This document shows, piece after piece, positions 46,068 through 55,090 of a stretch of 64,000 bases of DNA. Below the pieces are notes generated by a model that ran no database searches, was not told where the DNA came from, and saw only the letters and a program-made list of their open reading frames with translations. Positions within the stretch are counted from its first letter, which is position 1. Each line of letters starts with the position of its first letter. A program made the translations under genes and the position numbers. The stretch lies in the NCBI RefSeq assembly GCF_000276805.1, contig NZ_AKXQ01000016.1, positions 1 through 64,000 of the forward strand, given 5' to 3'. This DNA is from Moritella dasanensis ArB 0140 (GTDB lineage: Bacteria; Pseudomonadota; Gammaproteobacteria; Enterobacterales; Moritellaceae).

Positions 46068-47420
46068 ATGTTTGTCGGTTTTGACTACGGTACTTCTAAC
46101 TGTGCCGTTGGGTATGTTAACAATGCTAATCCTGAACTTGTTTCTCTTGGCCAGAACAGTTCATATCTCGCATCAACATTGTATGCTTCGCATCGTAATA
46201 TGATCCCGAACTGGGTCGCACGTCACTTACCTGATTCAGTAGCAAAACCAAATTACCTACAATTACGTCGTGGACCAATTCAAGCTGGCCGCAATTTAAT
46301 CCATGAAGGGTATGAAGACCAACTGTTCTTTGGCCAAGAAGCGCTTGATACCTATTTAGAAGATCCCGAAGATGGCTACTACATCAAGTCGCCAAAATCA
46401 TTCTTAGGGGCAACCAGTTTAAGCCCAGCTCAACTCGCACTGATGGAAGATGTCGTCACGGCGATGATCTGCAATATTAAAAATAAAGCAGAAGCACAGT
46501 TAGATAAACAAATAACCCAAGTTGTGATGGGTAAGCCGGTTAACTTCCAAGGCATCAGAGGCGAAGAAAGTAACCAACAAGCGTTATCACTGTTGACGAC
46601 GGCAGCTCAACGCGCTGGCTTTAAAGATATTGAGTTTCTGTATGAACCGCTTGCAGCTGGTTTTGATTATGAACAAAGTCTCACGAAAGAAAAAACCGTG
46701 CTAGTGGTTGACATCGGTGGTGGTACGACCGATTGCTCATTACTCAAGATGGGCCCTGAAAACTACGGTCTTAGTGATCGTTTCCAACATGTTTTAGGTT
46801 ATTCCGGTGAACGTATTGGCGGTAACGATTTTGACATTCATTTTGCACAAAAATCATTAATGCCATTATTTGGTCTGGGCTCAGACCTCATCAGCGGCTT
46901 ACCTATGCCAGTAAAACCATTCTGGGATGCTGTCGCGATTAATGACATCGGCAGCCAGACTGAATTTTATAGCCAACGCAGTCTTATTGGCTTAAACGAT
47001 TTATATAAAAACGCCGAACAAAAACAGTTAATAGCCCGTTTACTCAAAGTGCAAAAACAAAAGCAAACTTACCAAGTGGTGAATCTTGCAGAGCAGATGA
47101 AAAAGCAATTGTCACAAGAAAACAGCACAATCGCAGATTTAAGCTTTGTTGAAAATGGTCTAACGTTACCGTTAGCGCGCCAAGCACTAGAAATTGCCAA
47201 TGCACCACAGTTAACCAAAATTAAAGCACTGATGGATGAAACGATCACACTGGCTCAAACAACACCCGATGTTATCTTTGTGACCGGTGGTACTGCGAAG
47301 TCGCCAATCATTTTCCAATATATTCAACAGCATTATCCAAACTGTGAAATTATTATTGGTGATCACTTTGGTAGTGTAACGAAAGGTTTAACGCGTTGGG
47401 CTGAGAAGCTTTTTGCTTAA
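46068..47420 (+). CDS. yegD: YegD-like Hsp70-family protein
   Basis: The 450-residue protein is an actin/Hsp70 ATPase-fold protein without a peptide-binding domain. The phosphate-1 loop is DYGTSNCAVG (5-14), the phosphate-2 loop VVDIGGGTTDCS (about 215-226) and the adenosine loop VTGGTAKSP (about 405-413). The length matches E. coli YegD (450). It is a predicted chaperone of unknown clients in the cytoplasm. GGAATTAA precedes the start. The gene is convergent with the TraF-like gene; a large hairpin lies between. Confidence 0.94.
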   Translation: MFVGFDYGTSNCAVGYVNNANPELVSLGQNSSYLASTLYASHRNMIPNWVARHLPDSVAKPNYLQLRRGPIQAGRNLIHEGYEDQLFFGQEALDTYLEDPEDGYYIKSPKSFLGATSLSPAQLALMEDVVTAMICNIKNKAEAQLDKQITQVVMGKPVNFQGIRGEESNQQALSLLTTAAQRAGFKDIEFLYEPLAAGFDYEQSLTKEKTVLVVDIGGGTTDCSLLKMGPENYGLSDRFQHVLGYSGERIGGNDFDIHFAQKSLMPLFGLGSDLISGLPMPVKPFWDAVAINDIGSQTEFYSQRSLIGLNDLYKNAEQKQLIARLLKVQKQKQTYQVVNLAEQMKKQLSQENSTIADLSFVENGLTLPLARQALEIANAPQLTKIKALMDETITLAQTTPDVIFVTGGTAKSPIIFQYIQQHYPNCEIIIGDHFGSVTKGLTRWAEKLFA

Positions 47421-47511
47421 TGAGTGGTATGAATAAGCACTTCGGTGATGAGTAATCAAACATTACATTAGGTGCTGCATAAGAAGCTACATAAAATATT
47501 CTGTAGACAAC

Positions 47512-47563
47512 AAAAAGGGCTGCACTATATATAAGAAAATCCTATATAAGACAGCCCTTTTTT
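47512..47563. terminator. Bidirectional terminator between yegD and the TraF-like gene
   Basis: AAAAGGGCTG pairs with CAGCCCTTTT, with an inner pair TATATA against TATATA. The flanking A and T runs fit termination in both directions. Confidence 0.85.
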
Positions 47564-47586
47564 ACTTACGTTAAACTAAATAGGAT

Positions 47587-48726
47587 TTAGAACGTAAAGC
47601 TTAAACTCGCAGATGCACCAACTTGATTGTCACTGCCGTAAGAACCTGCAACATCAAGATTTAACGTGCCAAATGGGCTAATACCAATACCGGCAGTTAA
47701 TGAATCTTCCATCGTACCTTGGATATCATGCTCATAGCCTGCGCGTAATTGTGCCCAATGCCATGCATTAAATTCAACACCAACACGTGCGAACTGGGTA
47801 TTGTCTTCTAATTCCACGTAACGTGTTTGTTCCGTTAAATCGACATCAACACCGAACGTGAAATATTCCACAGCATACGCTAAACCAAGTGTTGCTTGAG
47901 GGTTCATCTCGTAAGTGCGACCTGATTCTGATTTAATTTCTTGTGCCAATATATCTTTGACTGCTAATGCCGTGCGGAAATTATTTTTCATCCATACAGC
48001 ACCTAAATCGACGTTAAACGCAGTGACTTCTGAATCTGCATCTTCTAATTCAAGATCAAAATCTTCGACGTTAGTAGTATCAGAATACGTTTGTAAAATT
48101 TGATATTTTGGCGTTACACCAAATGCAAACGACTCACCGTATATTGTATATTGCTTTGCTAATGCAACACCGAACTCAGTGTAACCAAAGCCTGTTACTT
48201 CTACGGTTGAGTTTTCATAACGTACTTGTGTATTTGTCGAACCGTCTACATCAATGCTAGAAATAGCTTCAACATAACCACGACCGTATATGCTAACTGA
48301 TACATTATTACTTGGAATAGCAATTGCGAACGCAACACCCGCAGTCACATTCACAGGGGCATTGCCATCCAAATCGTCTAGATAGTTATTGATATCACGC
48401 TCTAAATCAGCTGAATTCGAACCACTATTTTCATAATCTTCAATTGTATCTTGTAAATCGGTGATCGTTTCTAATGAACTATCCGCGTCCTTGGCATTAA
48501 CGCCAATGGCTGGTAATAAAATACCGATATCATCAGACTCATGAAACACAGCAAGTAATGCAGGGTTATAAAGCGGAGCGACTAAATAGTCAGCTGTAGC
48601 TACACCTATATTACCCATTGCATTTGAACGACCATCAGGCGCATAATTTGCTGCTGATGATGCTAAAGATGTAAATGCCAGTACAAGGCCGAGTGAAATT
48701 CCATTTTTCATCATACGAATAACCAT
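47587..48726 (-). CDS. TraF-like outer-membrane beta-barrel protein
   Basis: The 379-residue product has a signal peptide (to about 26, ASSAAN) and then YAPDGRSNAMGNIGVATADYLVAPLYNPALLA, the typical start of TraF_2-type proteins: a plasmid-annotated name, but a FadL-like barrel with an NPA motif. The rest is beta-rich and ends SLSFTF. ATGs at 48726, 48714 and 48711 are all possible starts; the AGG before 48726 is too close. Residues 80-115 are rich in Asp/Asn/Ser and helix-forming, probably an extracellular or periplasmic insert. No conjugation genes are nearby, so a role in conjugation is unlikely. Confidence 0.72.
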   Translation of the reverse strand: MVIRMMKNGISLGLVLAFTSLASSAANYAPDGRSNAMGNIGVATADYLVAPLYNPALLAVFHESDDIGILLPAIGVNAKDADSSLETITDLQDTIEDYENSGSNSADLERDINNYLDDLDGNAPVNVTAGVAFAIAIPSNNVSVSIYGRGYVEAISSIDVDGSTNTQVRYENSTVEVTGFGYTEFGVALAKQYTIYGESFAFGVTPKYQILQTYSDTTNVEDFDLELEDADSEVTAFNVDLGAVWMKNNFRTALAVKDILAQEIKSESGRTYEMNPQATLGLAYAVEYFTFGVDVDLTEQTRYVELEDNTQFARVGVEFNAWHWAQLRAGYEHDIQGTMEDSLTAGIGISPFGTLNLDVAGSYGSDNQVGASASLSFTF

Positions 48727-48860
48727 TACCTAAATAATTAAGATTAGGAATATTATAATCGGGCAAGCGAAATGATGACACTTCTTTACATACTTTAGTT
48801 CAAGCTTTTATAAGAATATCAAAAAATAATTAATACTATAGAACCAAGATCACTCTTTCA

Positions 48861-50015
48861 TTATTCCACTGTTGCCAAAACTTGGGCCAATCGGCTAACA
48901 GCCAATGCTAAATCAGACTCACATGCATTGGTAAAGTTTAATCTAAACGCAGGTTTTTTTCCCTCTGCAGATTGATAAAATACCGAACTCGGCACAACCG
49001 CAACACCGACTTCAAGCATGTCTTTAGCTAATCGATCAACATTGCAACCAACTGGTAGCGACAACCAAATAAACATGCCACCTTCAACTGATTCAAACTG
49101 ACAATTAGCAGGTAATTGTACGGTTAATAAATCCGCTAGATGCTGATAACGTTGACGATATAACTGACGTAGTCCATCTAAGTGTTTCGGAAAGTTTTCA
49201 TGTTGTAATAGATCCAATAGTACTGCTTGCATTGGCTGACTTGAATGTAAATCCGCACCTTGTTTTACACGTTCTAATGCCGATATCCAGGCTTTAGGAC
49301 CACTCGCGAGGCCTAAGCGAATACCCGGTGTTGCGATCTTAGAATATGAACGTAGTACAATCGCATGTTCAGGACAGAAACTCGATACCAAAGGTAGCTC
49401 AGAACCTGAAAAACGTAATTCACGGTAAGGGGCATCTTCAATCAGTGCAACATTATATTGCTGACACAATTGCGCGACTTTTTTACGTACTTCAAGCGAC
49501 CAACATACACCGGTTGGATTATGAAAATCAGGTACCGCATAAAACATCTTAATGGTTTTATTAGCAAAGCATTGCTCTAACTCTTGTAAATCAGGGCCAT
49601 CTTCACGCTGCTGAATACTTTCAATACTCGCTTGTGCGAGTCCAAATACCTGCAGGGCTCCTAAGTAGCTCGGCGCTTCCATCACGACTTTATCGCCAGC
49701 GTCTAAAAATGCACGGGCAATTAAATCCAGTCCTTGCTGTGAGCCTGTACACACTAGCGCATCTTGCTGGTCAGATAATTGATAACATTCACGGAAATAA
49801 GCTAATAAAGGTCCGTAACCAGCCGTGCTGCCGTATTGAAATAACTCTGAGCGCGCAGTCAATTGCTGAATACTCTGCTCCATTAGCGCTAATGGAAAGT
49901 GATCACCATCCGGTAACCCACCCGCTAATGAAATGACATCTGCCGAGTTAGCGACACTCAAAATTTCTCTGATGTAAGATGGTTTAATTGCCTGTAATGA
50001 TTTCGCTAACTGCAT
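48861..50015 (-). CDS. PLP-dependent aminotransferase, 2-aminoadipate type
   Basis: The 384-residue fold-type I enzyme has VISLAGGLPDGDHFP near the start, QYGSTAGYGPLL and VPDFHNPTGVCW, and the PLP-binding Lys226 in LRSYSKIATPGIRLG. These match the family including 2-aminoadipate transaminase (LysN) and MocR C-terminal domains without the DNA-binding part. The amino donor is not visible. It is divergent from an AraC/GyrI regulator with 212 bases between, in which direct repeats lie, so the regulator may control it. Confidence 0.88.
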   Translation of the reverse strand: MQLAKSLQAIKPSYIREILSVANSADVISLAGGLPDGDHFPLALMEQSIQQLTARSELFQYGSTAGYGPLLAYFRECYQLSDQQDALVCTGSQQGLDLIARAFLDAGDKVVMEAPSYLGALQVFGLAQASIESIQQREDGPDLQELEQCFANKTIKMFYAVPDFHNPTGVCWSLEVRKKVAQLCQQYNVALIEDAPYRELRFSGSELPLVSSFCPEHAIVLRSYSKIATPGIRLGLASGPKAWISALERVKQGADLHSSQPMQAVLLDLLQHENFPKHLDGLRQLYRQRYQHLADLLTVQLPANCQFESVEGGMFIWLSLPVGCNVDRLAKDMLEVGVAVVPSSVFYQSAEGKKPAFRLNFTNACESDLALAVSRLAQVLATVE

Positions 50016-50172
50016 AGTTTATCTCTCTGGTTATTTTTGTTTTATTGGTTTTAATATCTAATTGAACTGCTACTTTATAGTTTATTAGTTAACTTACCTG
50101 TTTAAGCTAATAAAAAAAGCATGAGTTAAATACATCATTCATCAATACTACGGATAAAAAATTGACATAGCA

Positions 50173-50207
50173 TGTCCATTTATGCGCTTATAGGTGTCCA
50201 TTTATGC
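50173..50207. promoter_or_regulatory. 22-bp-period direct repeat in the AraC divergent region
   Basis: TGTCCATTTATGC occurs at 50173-50185 and 50195-50207, exactly two helix turns apart, and the similarity extends (CTTATA/TTTATA). A TTGACA hexamer lies at 50162-50167 upstream. Direct repeats at this period are typical of AraC-family operators, and their position next to the start of the araC gene suggests autoregulation. Confidence 0.7.
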
Positions 50208-50227
50208 TTTTATAAGAGCACTAACCT

Positions 50228-51121
50228 ATGACAATGCTTTTGAACACATCTTCAAATCAGCAAACATCGCGTATCAACGATGTACTCAATTTTATTCATA
50301 GTGATATCAGCGCTGAATTACCCGCAAAACAACTCGCAGAGATAGCAGCTTATTCTGAACAGCACTTCCATCGGGTATTTAAAAATGTCGTTGGTGAGTC
50401 AGTACATCAATACATCCGCCGTAGCCGATTAGAGTTTGCCGCGAACCAATTGATGTTTGATACTCGCAGTTCAGTGGTCACTGTCGCGACTAAATCAGGC
50501 TTTGCCTCGGTATCTTCTTTTAGCCGTGCATTTAAAGCCACCTTTGCCATGTCGCCGGGTGAATGGCGTCGTAAAGATTTAGCCACCAGCACACCGCCCT
50601 ATTTACGCGAACCGGAAATTGCAGCGGCTTATTCACGCATTCAAAATCGAGTATTACCCCGCGTGCAACTCATTGAATTACCAGAAAGGCATGTGGCTTA
50701 TGTGCGCCATCAAGGATATGACCGTTCGATTCGCCTTGCTTGGCAAACACTCATGGCGTGGGCGAATGTGGAAGGTAGGAGTTATCAGCAACAATTTGGA
50801 CTACACCACTCTAACCCTGCGTTTGTCGGTTTAGAACAGTGTCGTTATGTCGCTTGCTTAGCAATAGACAAACCCTTATTACGTCGAGGCACTGTGAATA
50901 GCATGGTGATCCCCGGTGGCTTACATGCCGTGTTTAAACTCACCGGTAAGTATGGTGAATTACTGCCTTATTTAAGCAAGATCATTGAGCAGTGGTTGCC
51001 GTCATCAGGCTTTAAGATGCAATCAACGCCAGCCTATGTGCATTACCAGAAGAACCATTTTTTAGACGATGACGAGCAGTTCGAATTACAGTTTTGTTTA
51101 CCGGTATCGACTTTCTTTTAG
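50228..51121 (+). CDS. AraC-family regulator with GyrI-like effector domain
   Basis: The 297-residue protein has the two helix-turn-helix motifs of AraC in the first 115 residues (LAEIAAYSEQHFHRVFK and VATKSGFASVSSFSRAFK). The rest, from about 140, is a GyrI-like small-molecule-binding domain (VQLIELPERHVAYVRHQG). Proteins of this order bind hydrophobic or cationic compounds and activate efflux or metabolism genes. The regulated gene is unknown; the divergent aminotransferase is a candidate. The start codon has a weak ribosome site, and an in-frame ATG follows at codon 3. Confidence 0.9.
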   Translation: MTMLLNTSSNQQTSRINDVLNFIHSDISAELPAKQLAEIAAYSEQHFHRVFKNVVGESVHQYIRRSRLEFAANQLMFDTRSSVVTVATKSGFASVSSFSRAFKATFAMSPGEWRRKDLATSTPPYLREPEIAAAYSRIQNRVLPRVQLIELPERHVAYVRHQGYDRSIRLAWQTLMAWANVEGRSYQQQFGLHHSNPAFVGLEQCRYVACLAIDKPLLRRGTVNSMVIPGGLHAVFKLTGKYGELLPYLSKIIEQWLPSSGFKMQSTPAYVHYQKNHFLDDDEQFELQFCLPVSTFF

Positions 51122-51173
51122 TGGGACGTTTTAGGACAACTATTTTGAGAATAGGAATGAAACGCTAGATAGC

Positions 51174-51207
51174 AAAAAGCCGGAACTTAAATGAATAAGT
51201 TCCGGCT
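51174..51207 (-). terminator. Terminator of tRNA-Ser copy 1
   Basis: On the minus strand AGCCGGAACTT pairs with AAGTTCCGGCT around nine bases, followed by T5. Confidence 0.88.
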
Positions 51208-51218
51208 TCTCTAAATAA

Positions 51219-51309
51219 TGGCGGAGGAGGAGAGATTTGAACTCTCGAGGAGCTATTAACCCCTGCTGGTTTTCAAGACCAGTGCATTCGGCCACTCTGC
51301 CACCCCTCC
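51219..51309 (-). tRNA. tRNA-Ser(UGA), copy 1
   Basis: A 91-base tRNA with long variable arm, as expected for serine. The 5' strand GGAGGGG pairs with CTCCTCC (one G-U), then the discriminator G and an encoded CCA. The anticodon stem ACTGG/CCAGC brackets the loop with TGA (complement of 51273-51275). The T arm has GTTCAAATC. Ser(UGA) reads UCN codons. Confidence 0.96.
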
Positions 51310-51665
51310 GCAGCGAGACGAATAATAGGGTAAACGCCTTAGCTTGTAAACATAGCTCATAGAATAAATCACAAATTCATATCAGTCAGTTAAATATCCA
51401 ACCGATTGTATATAAATACACCTTCACTTTCATAATACTGCCTATAATCATCATGACTGAATATGGAGTATTAATGTCTGCTTTATCGTATTAATTTAAT
51501 ACGGTGCTTTATTGGAGAAAACAATTTTTTGAATTGACTATTTATTTGTGAACATACGTTATTTGCCAAGAATAACTGTTTGAAGATAACGGTTTGAGGA
51601 TAACTGAAGTCGTAGATAGCAAAAAGCCGGAACTGAAATGAATAAGTTCCGGCTTCTCTAAATAA
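51310..51665. other. Spacer between the two tRNA genes
   Basis: About 350 bases, with the terminator of copy 2 at its right end. A palindrome CGTATTAA-T-TTAATACG lies at 51488-51504. A six-codon frame after GGAG at 51474 is probably chance. The promoter of copy 1 should be close to 51320-51360 on the minus strand. Confidence 0.4.
51621..51654 (-). terminator. Terminator of tRNA-Ser copy 2
   Basis: AGCCGGAACT pairs with AGTTCCGGCT, followed on the minus strand by T5. One base differs from copy 1 at the stem end. Confidence 0.88.
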
Positions 51666-51756
51666 TGGCGGAGGAGGAGAGATTTGAACTCTCGAGGAGC
51701 TATTAACCCCTGCTGGTTTTCAAGACCAGTGCATTCGGCCACTCTGCCACCCCTCC
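51666..51756 (-). tRNA. tRNA-Ser(UGA), copy 2
   Basis: Identical in all 91 bases to copy 1, including encoded CCA and the TGA anticodon. With its terminator it forms the second part of the duplication. The flank to 51764 matches copy 1 as well. Confidence 0.96.
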
Positions 51757-51986
51757 GCAGCGAAATGAATAATAGAGGAACTTCAGTATCATGTAAATAC
51801 ACGACACCGAATAAGCTGAAAATAGCTAAAAATAATTAAAACCCCAAATAACGATGCTCAACTTACAGACAAATAGTCTCTATTTAGTTCGGTATAGGCG
51901 ATTTCACTATTCTAAGTCCCTGTGCTACAGTTTATATCCATAACGTATTTATAGAGCGTTATTATCTATTTATAGATAGGACGTTG

Positions 51987-53201
51987 CTATTTATCCGTCG
52001 ATGTCGCACCAATTTTATGGATTGAAATATCAGCGCCGTGGTATTCAGATTCTTCATCAAGACGAATACCGACTACTTTATCGATCAAGCCATAAACTAA
52101 GAAACCACCGACAAGTGCAATGACCATGCCCGCAATAGTACCGACGATCTGCGCCATAATACTCACGCCACCAAGGCCGCCAAAGGCTTCACTACCAAAT
52201 ATACCAGCAGCAATACCGCCCCAAGCACCACAGAGTCCATGTAATGGCCAAACACCGAGTACATCATCAAACTTAGGAAACTTATTCTGCACCAAGGTAA
52301 AGACAGCAACAAACAAACCACCCGCAACACCACCAACAACCAATGCACCAATCGGATGCATGATATCAGAGCCAGCACAGACCGCGACTAAACCCGCTAA
52401 AGGACCATTATGAATAAAGCCGGGATCTTTATTACCGACCACCATAGCAACCAGCGTACCGCCGACCATCGCCATTAAACTATTCACCGCCACTAAACCG
52501 GAGATGCCATCTAACGTTTGCGCTGACATAACATTAAAGCCAAACCAACCGACCGTTAAGATCCAAGAACCTAATGCTAAGAAAGGAATATTCGAAGGTG
52601 CAAACGCAATCACACGACCATCACGGTAACGCCCCTTACGTGAACCCAGCACCATGATGGCAGCAAATGCTATCCAACCACCCACACTATGCACGACCAC
52701 TGAACCAGCAAAATCATGAAATTCAGCGCCAAACGTAGTACCTAACCAAGCTTGAAAATCATAATTACCATTCCAAATCATGCCTTCAAAGAAAGGATAC
52801 ACAAAACCGACAATCAGTACTGAAGCAGTTAACATCGGATAAAACTTAGCACGCTCGGCCACACCACCGGAAATAATAGCCGGAATTGCCGCTGCAAAGG
52901 TAAGTAAGAAGAAGAATTTAACTAATTCATAACCACTATTCTGCGTTAACTCATTGGCACTGGCAAAAAAGTCCATGCCATAAGCTATTTGATAACCGAC
53001 AAAAAAGTAAGCCAATGTCGACATGGCAAAATCTGTCATGATCTTCACCAAGGCATTTACTTGGTTCTTATGACGAACCGTCCCCACTTCCAAAAAGGCA
53101 AAACCTGCGTGCATGGCCAAAACCATGATTGCACCCAGCAAAATGAACATGGTGTTAGAGCTTTGCACTAACGTCTCTACTGCACTATTAACGTTTTCCA
53201 A
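51987..53201 (-). CDS. amt: Ammonium transporter Amt
   Basis: The 404-residue inner-membrane protein has 11 predicted helices and the Amt signatures GAEFHDFAGSVVVHSVGGW and GVWPLHGLCGAWGG, with the two pore histidines (near 165 and 318). The region MHAGFAFLEVGTVRHKN is the ammonium-recruitment start. It brings in ammonium at low concentration. It has no glnK next to it, which is less common, so PII control would have to be by a distant glnB or glnK. I found no sigma-54 promoter upstream. It is monocistronic. Confidence 0.95.
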   Translation of the reverse strand: MENVNSAVETLVQSSNTMFILLGAIMVLAMHAGFAFLEVGTVRHKNQVNALVKIMTDFAMSTLAYFFVGYQIAYGMDFFASANELTQNSGYELVKFFFLLTFAAAIPAIISGGVAERAKFYPMLTASVLIVGFVYPFFEGMIWNGNYDFQAWLGTTFGAEFHDFAGSVVVHSVGGWIAFAAIMVLGSRKGRYRDGRVIAFAPSNIPFLALGSWILTVGWFGFNVMSAQTLDGISGLVAVNSLMAMVGGTLVAMVVGNKDPGFIHNGPLAGLVAVCAGSDIMHPIGALVVGGVAGGLFVAVFTLVQNKFPKFDDVLGVWPLHGLCGAWGGIAAGIFGSEAFGGLGGVSIMAQIVGTIAGMVIALVGGFLVYGLIDKVVGIRLDEESEYHGADISIHKIGATSTDK

Positions 53202-53462
53202 TTTTTGATCCCTCTTTTAGTATCAACATCATCCAGTACGCTGATATCTCATCCCTGTAAACTCTTCACTTTACTTCATTTAGCAAAAATAAAATTAAAG
53301 TAAAAACATTAAACATACACTTCATTTACATTGATAATACATCAAGTAACTGTGATGTCTATAGCAGAGCTATCTACTGAACGATATAAGTAATTGAGGC
53401 TAACTATATAAAAAGAGCTATAAAAATGGCTGTATAAAGAGGGATATAAAAAGAAAGATATA
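53202..53462. other. Gap upstream of amt
   Basis: About 260 AT-rich bases from amt to the frd terminator. Several TATAAAAA runs lie near 53390-53460. No sigma-54 motif (TGGCAC-N5-TTGCT) was seen on either strand. Confidence 0.4.
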
Positions 53463-53492
53463 AAAAAAGGCGCCCGATAAAGGACGCCTTTT
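53463..53492. terminator. Terminator of the frd operon
   Basis: AAAAGGCG and CGCCTTTT pair with inner CC/GG and a small mismatch. On the minus strand the following run is T7. Confidence 0.85.
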
Positions 53493-53520
53493 CATAAAAC
53501 ATGCTATTGACAGCGAGCGC

Positions 53521-53898
53521 TTAACTCATTTGTAGCAACAAGGTAAATACAAACACTGTCACCGCAAATGCAAAGCCATAACTCAGTACTTGCTGTAAAT
53601 CTCGGCCACGCTTAACACCGAGATCATGTAAAGCATGGAAGATACGGTGCAAGGTGTGCCATAACGGCAGCGCAATTAACACCAATATAATACCGGCGCC
53701 ATACCAAGTGGTCGCAAAACCATGCAGGGTTTGATAGTTAAAGTTACCTTGATCTATGATCCCTAACGGAATTAACAGTCCAGTAATTAAAATCATCACT
53801 GGCGTTAAAAACGCAGTTAACATGCCACCAGCACCAAACAATCCCCAAAATATCGGTTCATGCGATCGTACGTAGGTTTTCTTGTTCATCTCAGACAT
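53521..53898 (-). CDS. frdD: Fumarate reductase membrane subunit D
   Basis: The 125-residue protein has three helices (about 17-40, 60-85 and 100-123) and is the fourth gene of frdABCD. RSHEPIFWGLFGAGGM is the family start. It anchors FrdAB and helps bind menaquinol. It is nine bases after frdC. Length matches E. coli (119). Confidence 0.93.
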   Translation of the reverse strand: MSEMNKKTYVRSHEPIFWGLFGAGGMLTAFLTPVMILITGLLIPLGIIDQGNFNYQTLHGFATTWYGAGIILVLIALPLWHTLHRIFHALHDLGVKRGRDLQQVLSYGFAFAVTVFVFTLLLQMS

Positions 53899-53907
53899 AT
53901 TAGCTCC

Positions 53908-54303
53908 TTACAGCATGATAACGAATAGACAAAAAACAGTCGCAGCGATAAAGGCCGCGTAATGTCCCGAGACAATGAACTTGTCGTCAAGCGCTTTGCC
54001 TTTAATCCATAAATCAACGGCTTTAGGCGCTAAAGAAAACCAGGTTATTGTATGATACAACGCCAGCGCTAATGCAATAACATGCACAATAATCGCAACA
54101 GGGCTTTGTAATGACGTCATCCAGGCATTAAAAGCGGCTTCACCTTGGCTTAATCGCAATACCCCCCACGCCAGTATTAAGCTATAAATCGTAATGAATA
54201 CACTACTGCCTTCGCGGATCATGTATTTAGTATAAAAAAGTTGTTTCATCCACCAGTCAGTCGGTAGCTCTTGTATATAAGGTTTACGTTTGCTCATTGT
54301 CAT
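53908..54303 (-). CDS. frdC: Fumarate reductase membrane subunit C
   Basis: The 131-residue protein has three membrane helices and the motifs KRKPYIQELPTDWWMK and YMIREGSSVFIT, as in E. coli FrdC (131). It anchors the catalytic subunits and takes part in menaquinol oxidation. It is between frdB (31 bases) and frdD (nine bases). Confidence 0.94.
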   Translation of the reverse strand: MTMSKRKPYIQELPTDWWMKQLFYTKYMIREGSSVFITIYSLILAWGVLRLSQGEAAFNAWMTSLQSPVAIIVHVIALALALYHTITWFSLAPKAVDLWIKGKALDDKFIVSGHYAAFIAATVFCLFVIML

Positions 54304-54334
54304 TCCTCTCTATGTACTGTTCGACATATACAAA

Positions 54335-55090
54335 TTACTGCTCAGGTTTAAACATGCCAATTAGATAGTCTTTACTGCTCTCAACTTTCAACAGTTGAAT
54401 GGCACCTGCAGGATCAACCCCTTTTGGACAAACCACTGAACAGTAACCAACAAACGTACAACCCCAAACACCTTCTTCTTGATTAACAATTTTCATCCGT
54501 TCTGCTTTACCAGCATCACGGCTGTCACGGTTATAACGCGCAAGCAATGCAAGTGCAGCTGGACCAGTAAATTTCTTGTCTAATGCGTACTGCGGACACG
54601 CTGAATAACATAGGCCACAGTTGATACACATGGAGTATTTTTTATATTTCTCCATTTGCTCTGGCGTTTGTTTATAAGCACCGTCAGATAAGCATTTCTT
54701 TTCGTTTGATGCGGTTTTTGCAGGGATAATATAAGGCTTTATCTCTTCCAACTTCTTAATGAAGTCATCCATCACGGCGACTAAGTCACGTTCAATCGGA
54801 AAGTTAGCCAATGGTTTTAAAGTAAGCGTTTGAGGATAATAATCACGTAAGAACGCTTTGCAACCCAGTTTCGGCACACCATCAACCATCAAACCACAAC
54901 TGCCGCAAATCGCCATACGACAAGACCAGCGGAAACTAATGGTGCTATCAAGATGATCTTTAATATATTGCAGCGCTTCTAACACTGACATATCGGCTTT
55001 GTAAGGCACTTCAAACGTTTGCATAAACGGTTTTTCATCCATCTCTGGACGGTAACGCTGAATATCAATTTTCATACTTGGCTGAGTCAT
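54335..55090 (-). CDS. frdB: Fumarate reductase iron-sulfur subunit
   Basis: The 251-residue protein has three cluster sites: a 2Fe-2S ferredoxin part with [16 protein letters not shown], and the 4Fe-4S and 3Fe-4S sites in [12 protein letters not shown] and [17 protein letters not shown]. It carries electrons from the menaquinol site to FrdA. Its start overlaps the frdA stop by one base (ATGA type). Length is near E. coli FrdB (244). Confidence 0.97.
   Translation of the reverse strand: MTQPSMKIDIQRYRPEMDEKPFMQTFEVPYKADMSVLEALQYIKDHLDSTISFRWSCRMAICGSCGLMVDGVPKLGCKAFLRDYYPQTLTLKPLANFPIERDLVAVMDDFIKKLEEIKPYIIPAKTASNEKKCLSDGAYKQTPEQMEKYKKYSMCINCGLCYSACPQYALDKKFTGPAALALLARYNRDSRDAGKAERMKIVNQEEGVWGCTFVGYCSVVCPKGVDPAGAIQLLKVESSKDYLIGMFKPEQ

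Larger units (their letters stand above)
51166..51331. repeat. tRNA-Ser unit, copy 1 of a duplicated segment
   Basis: The segment 51166-51317 and its near copy 51613-51764 differ by few bases and are offset by 447. Each carries one tRNA-Ser gene and its terminator; weaker similarity extends to about 51331. The 300 bases between the copies differ. Confidence 0.85.

Noticed and set aside
47587-48726. TraF name as evidence for a conjugative element
   Set aside because: The protein is a FadL-like barrel, and no relaxase, pilus or mating gene is near.
51474-51494. Six-codon frame after GGAG, possible leader peptide
   Set aside because: No gene follows on the same strand; likely chance.
51542-51802. 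86-codon minus-strand frame
   Set aside because: It runs through tRNA-Ser copy 2 and its terminator and has no ribosome site.
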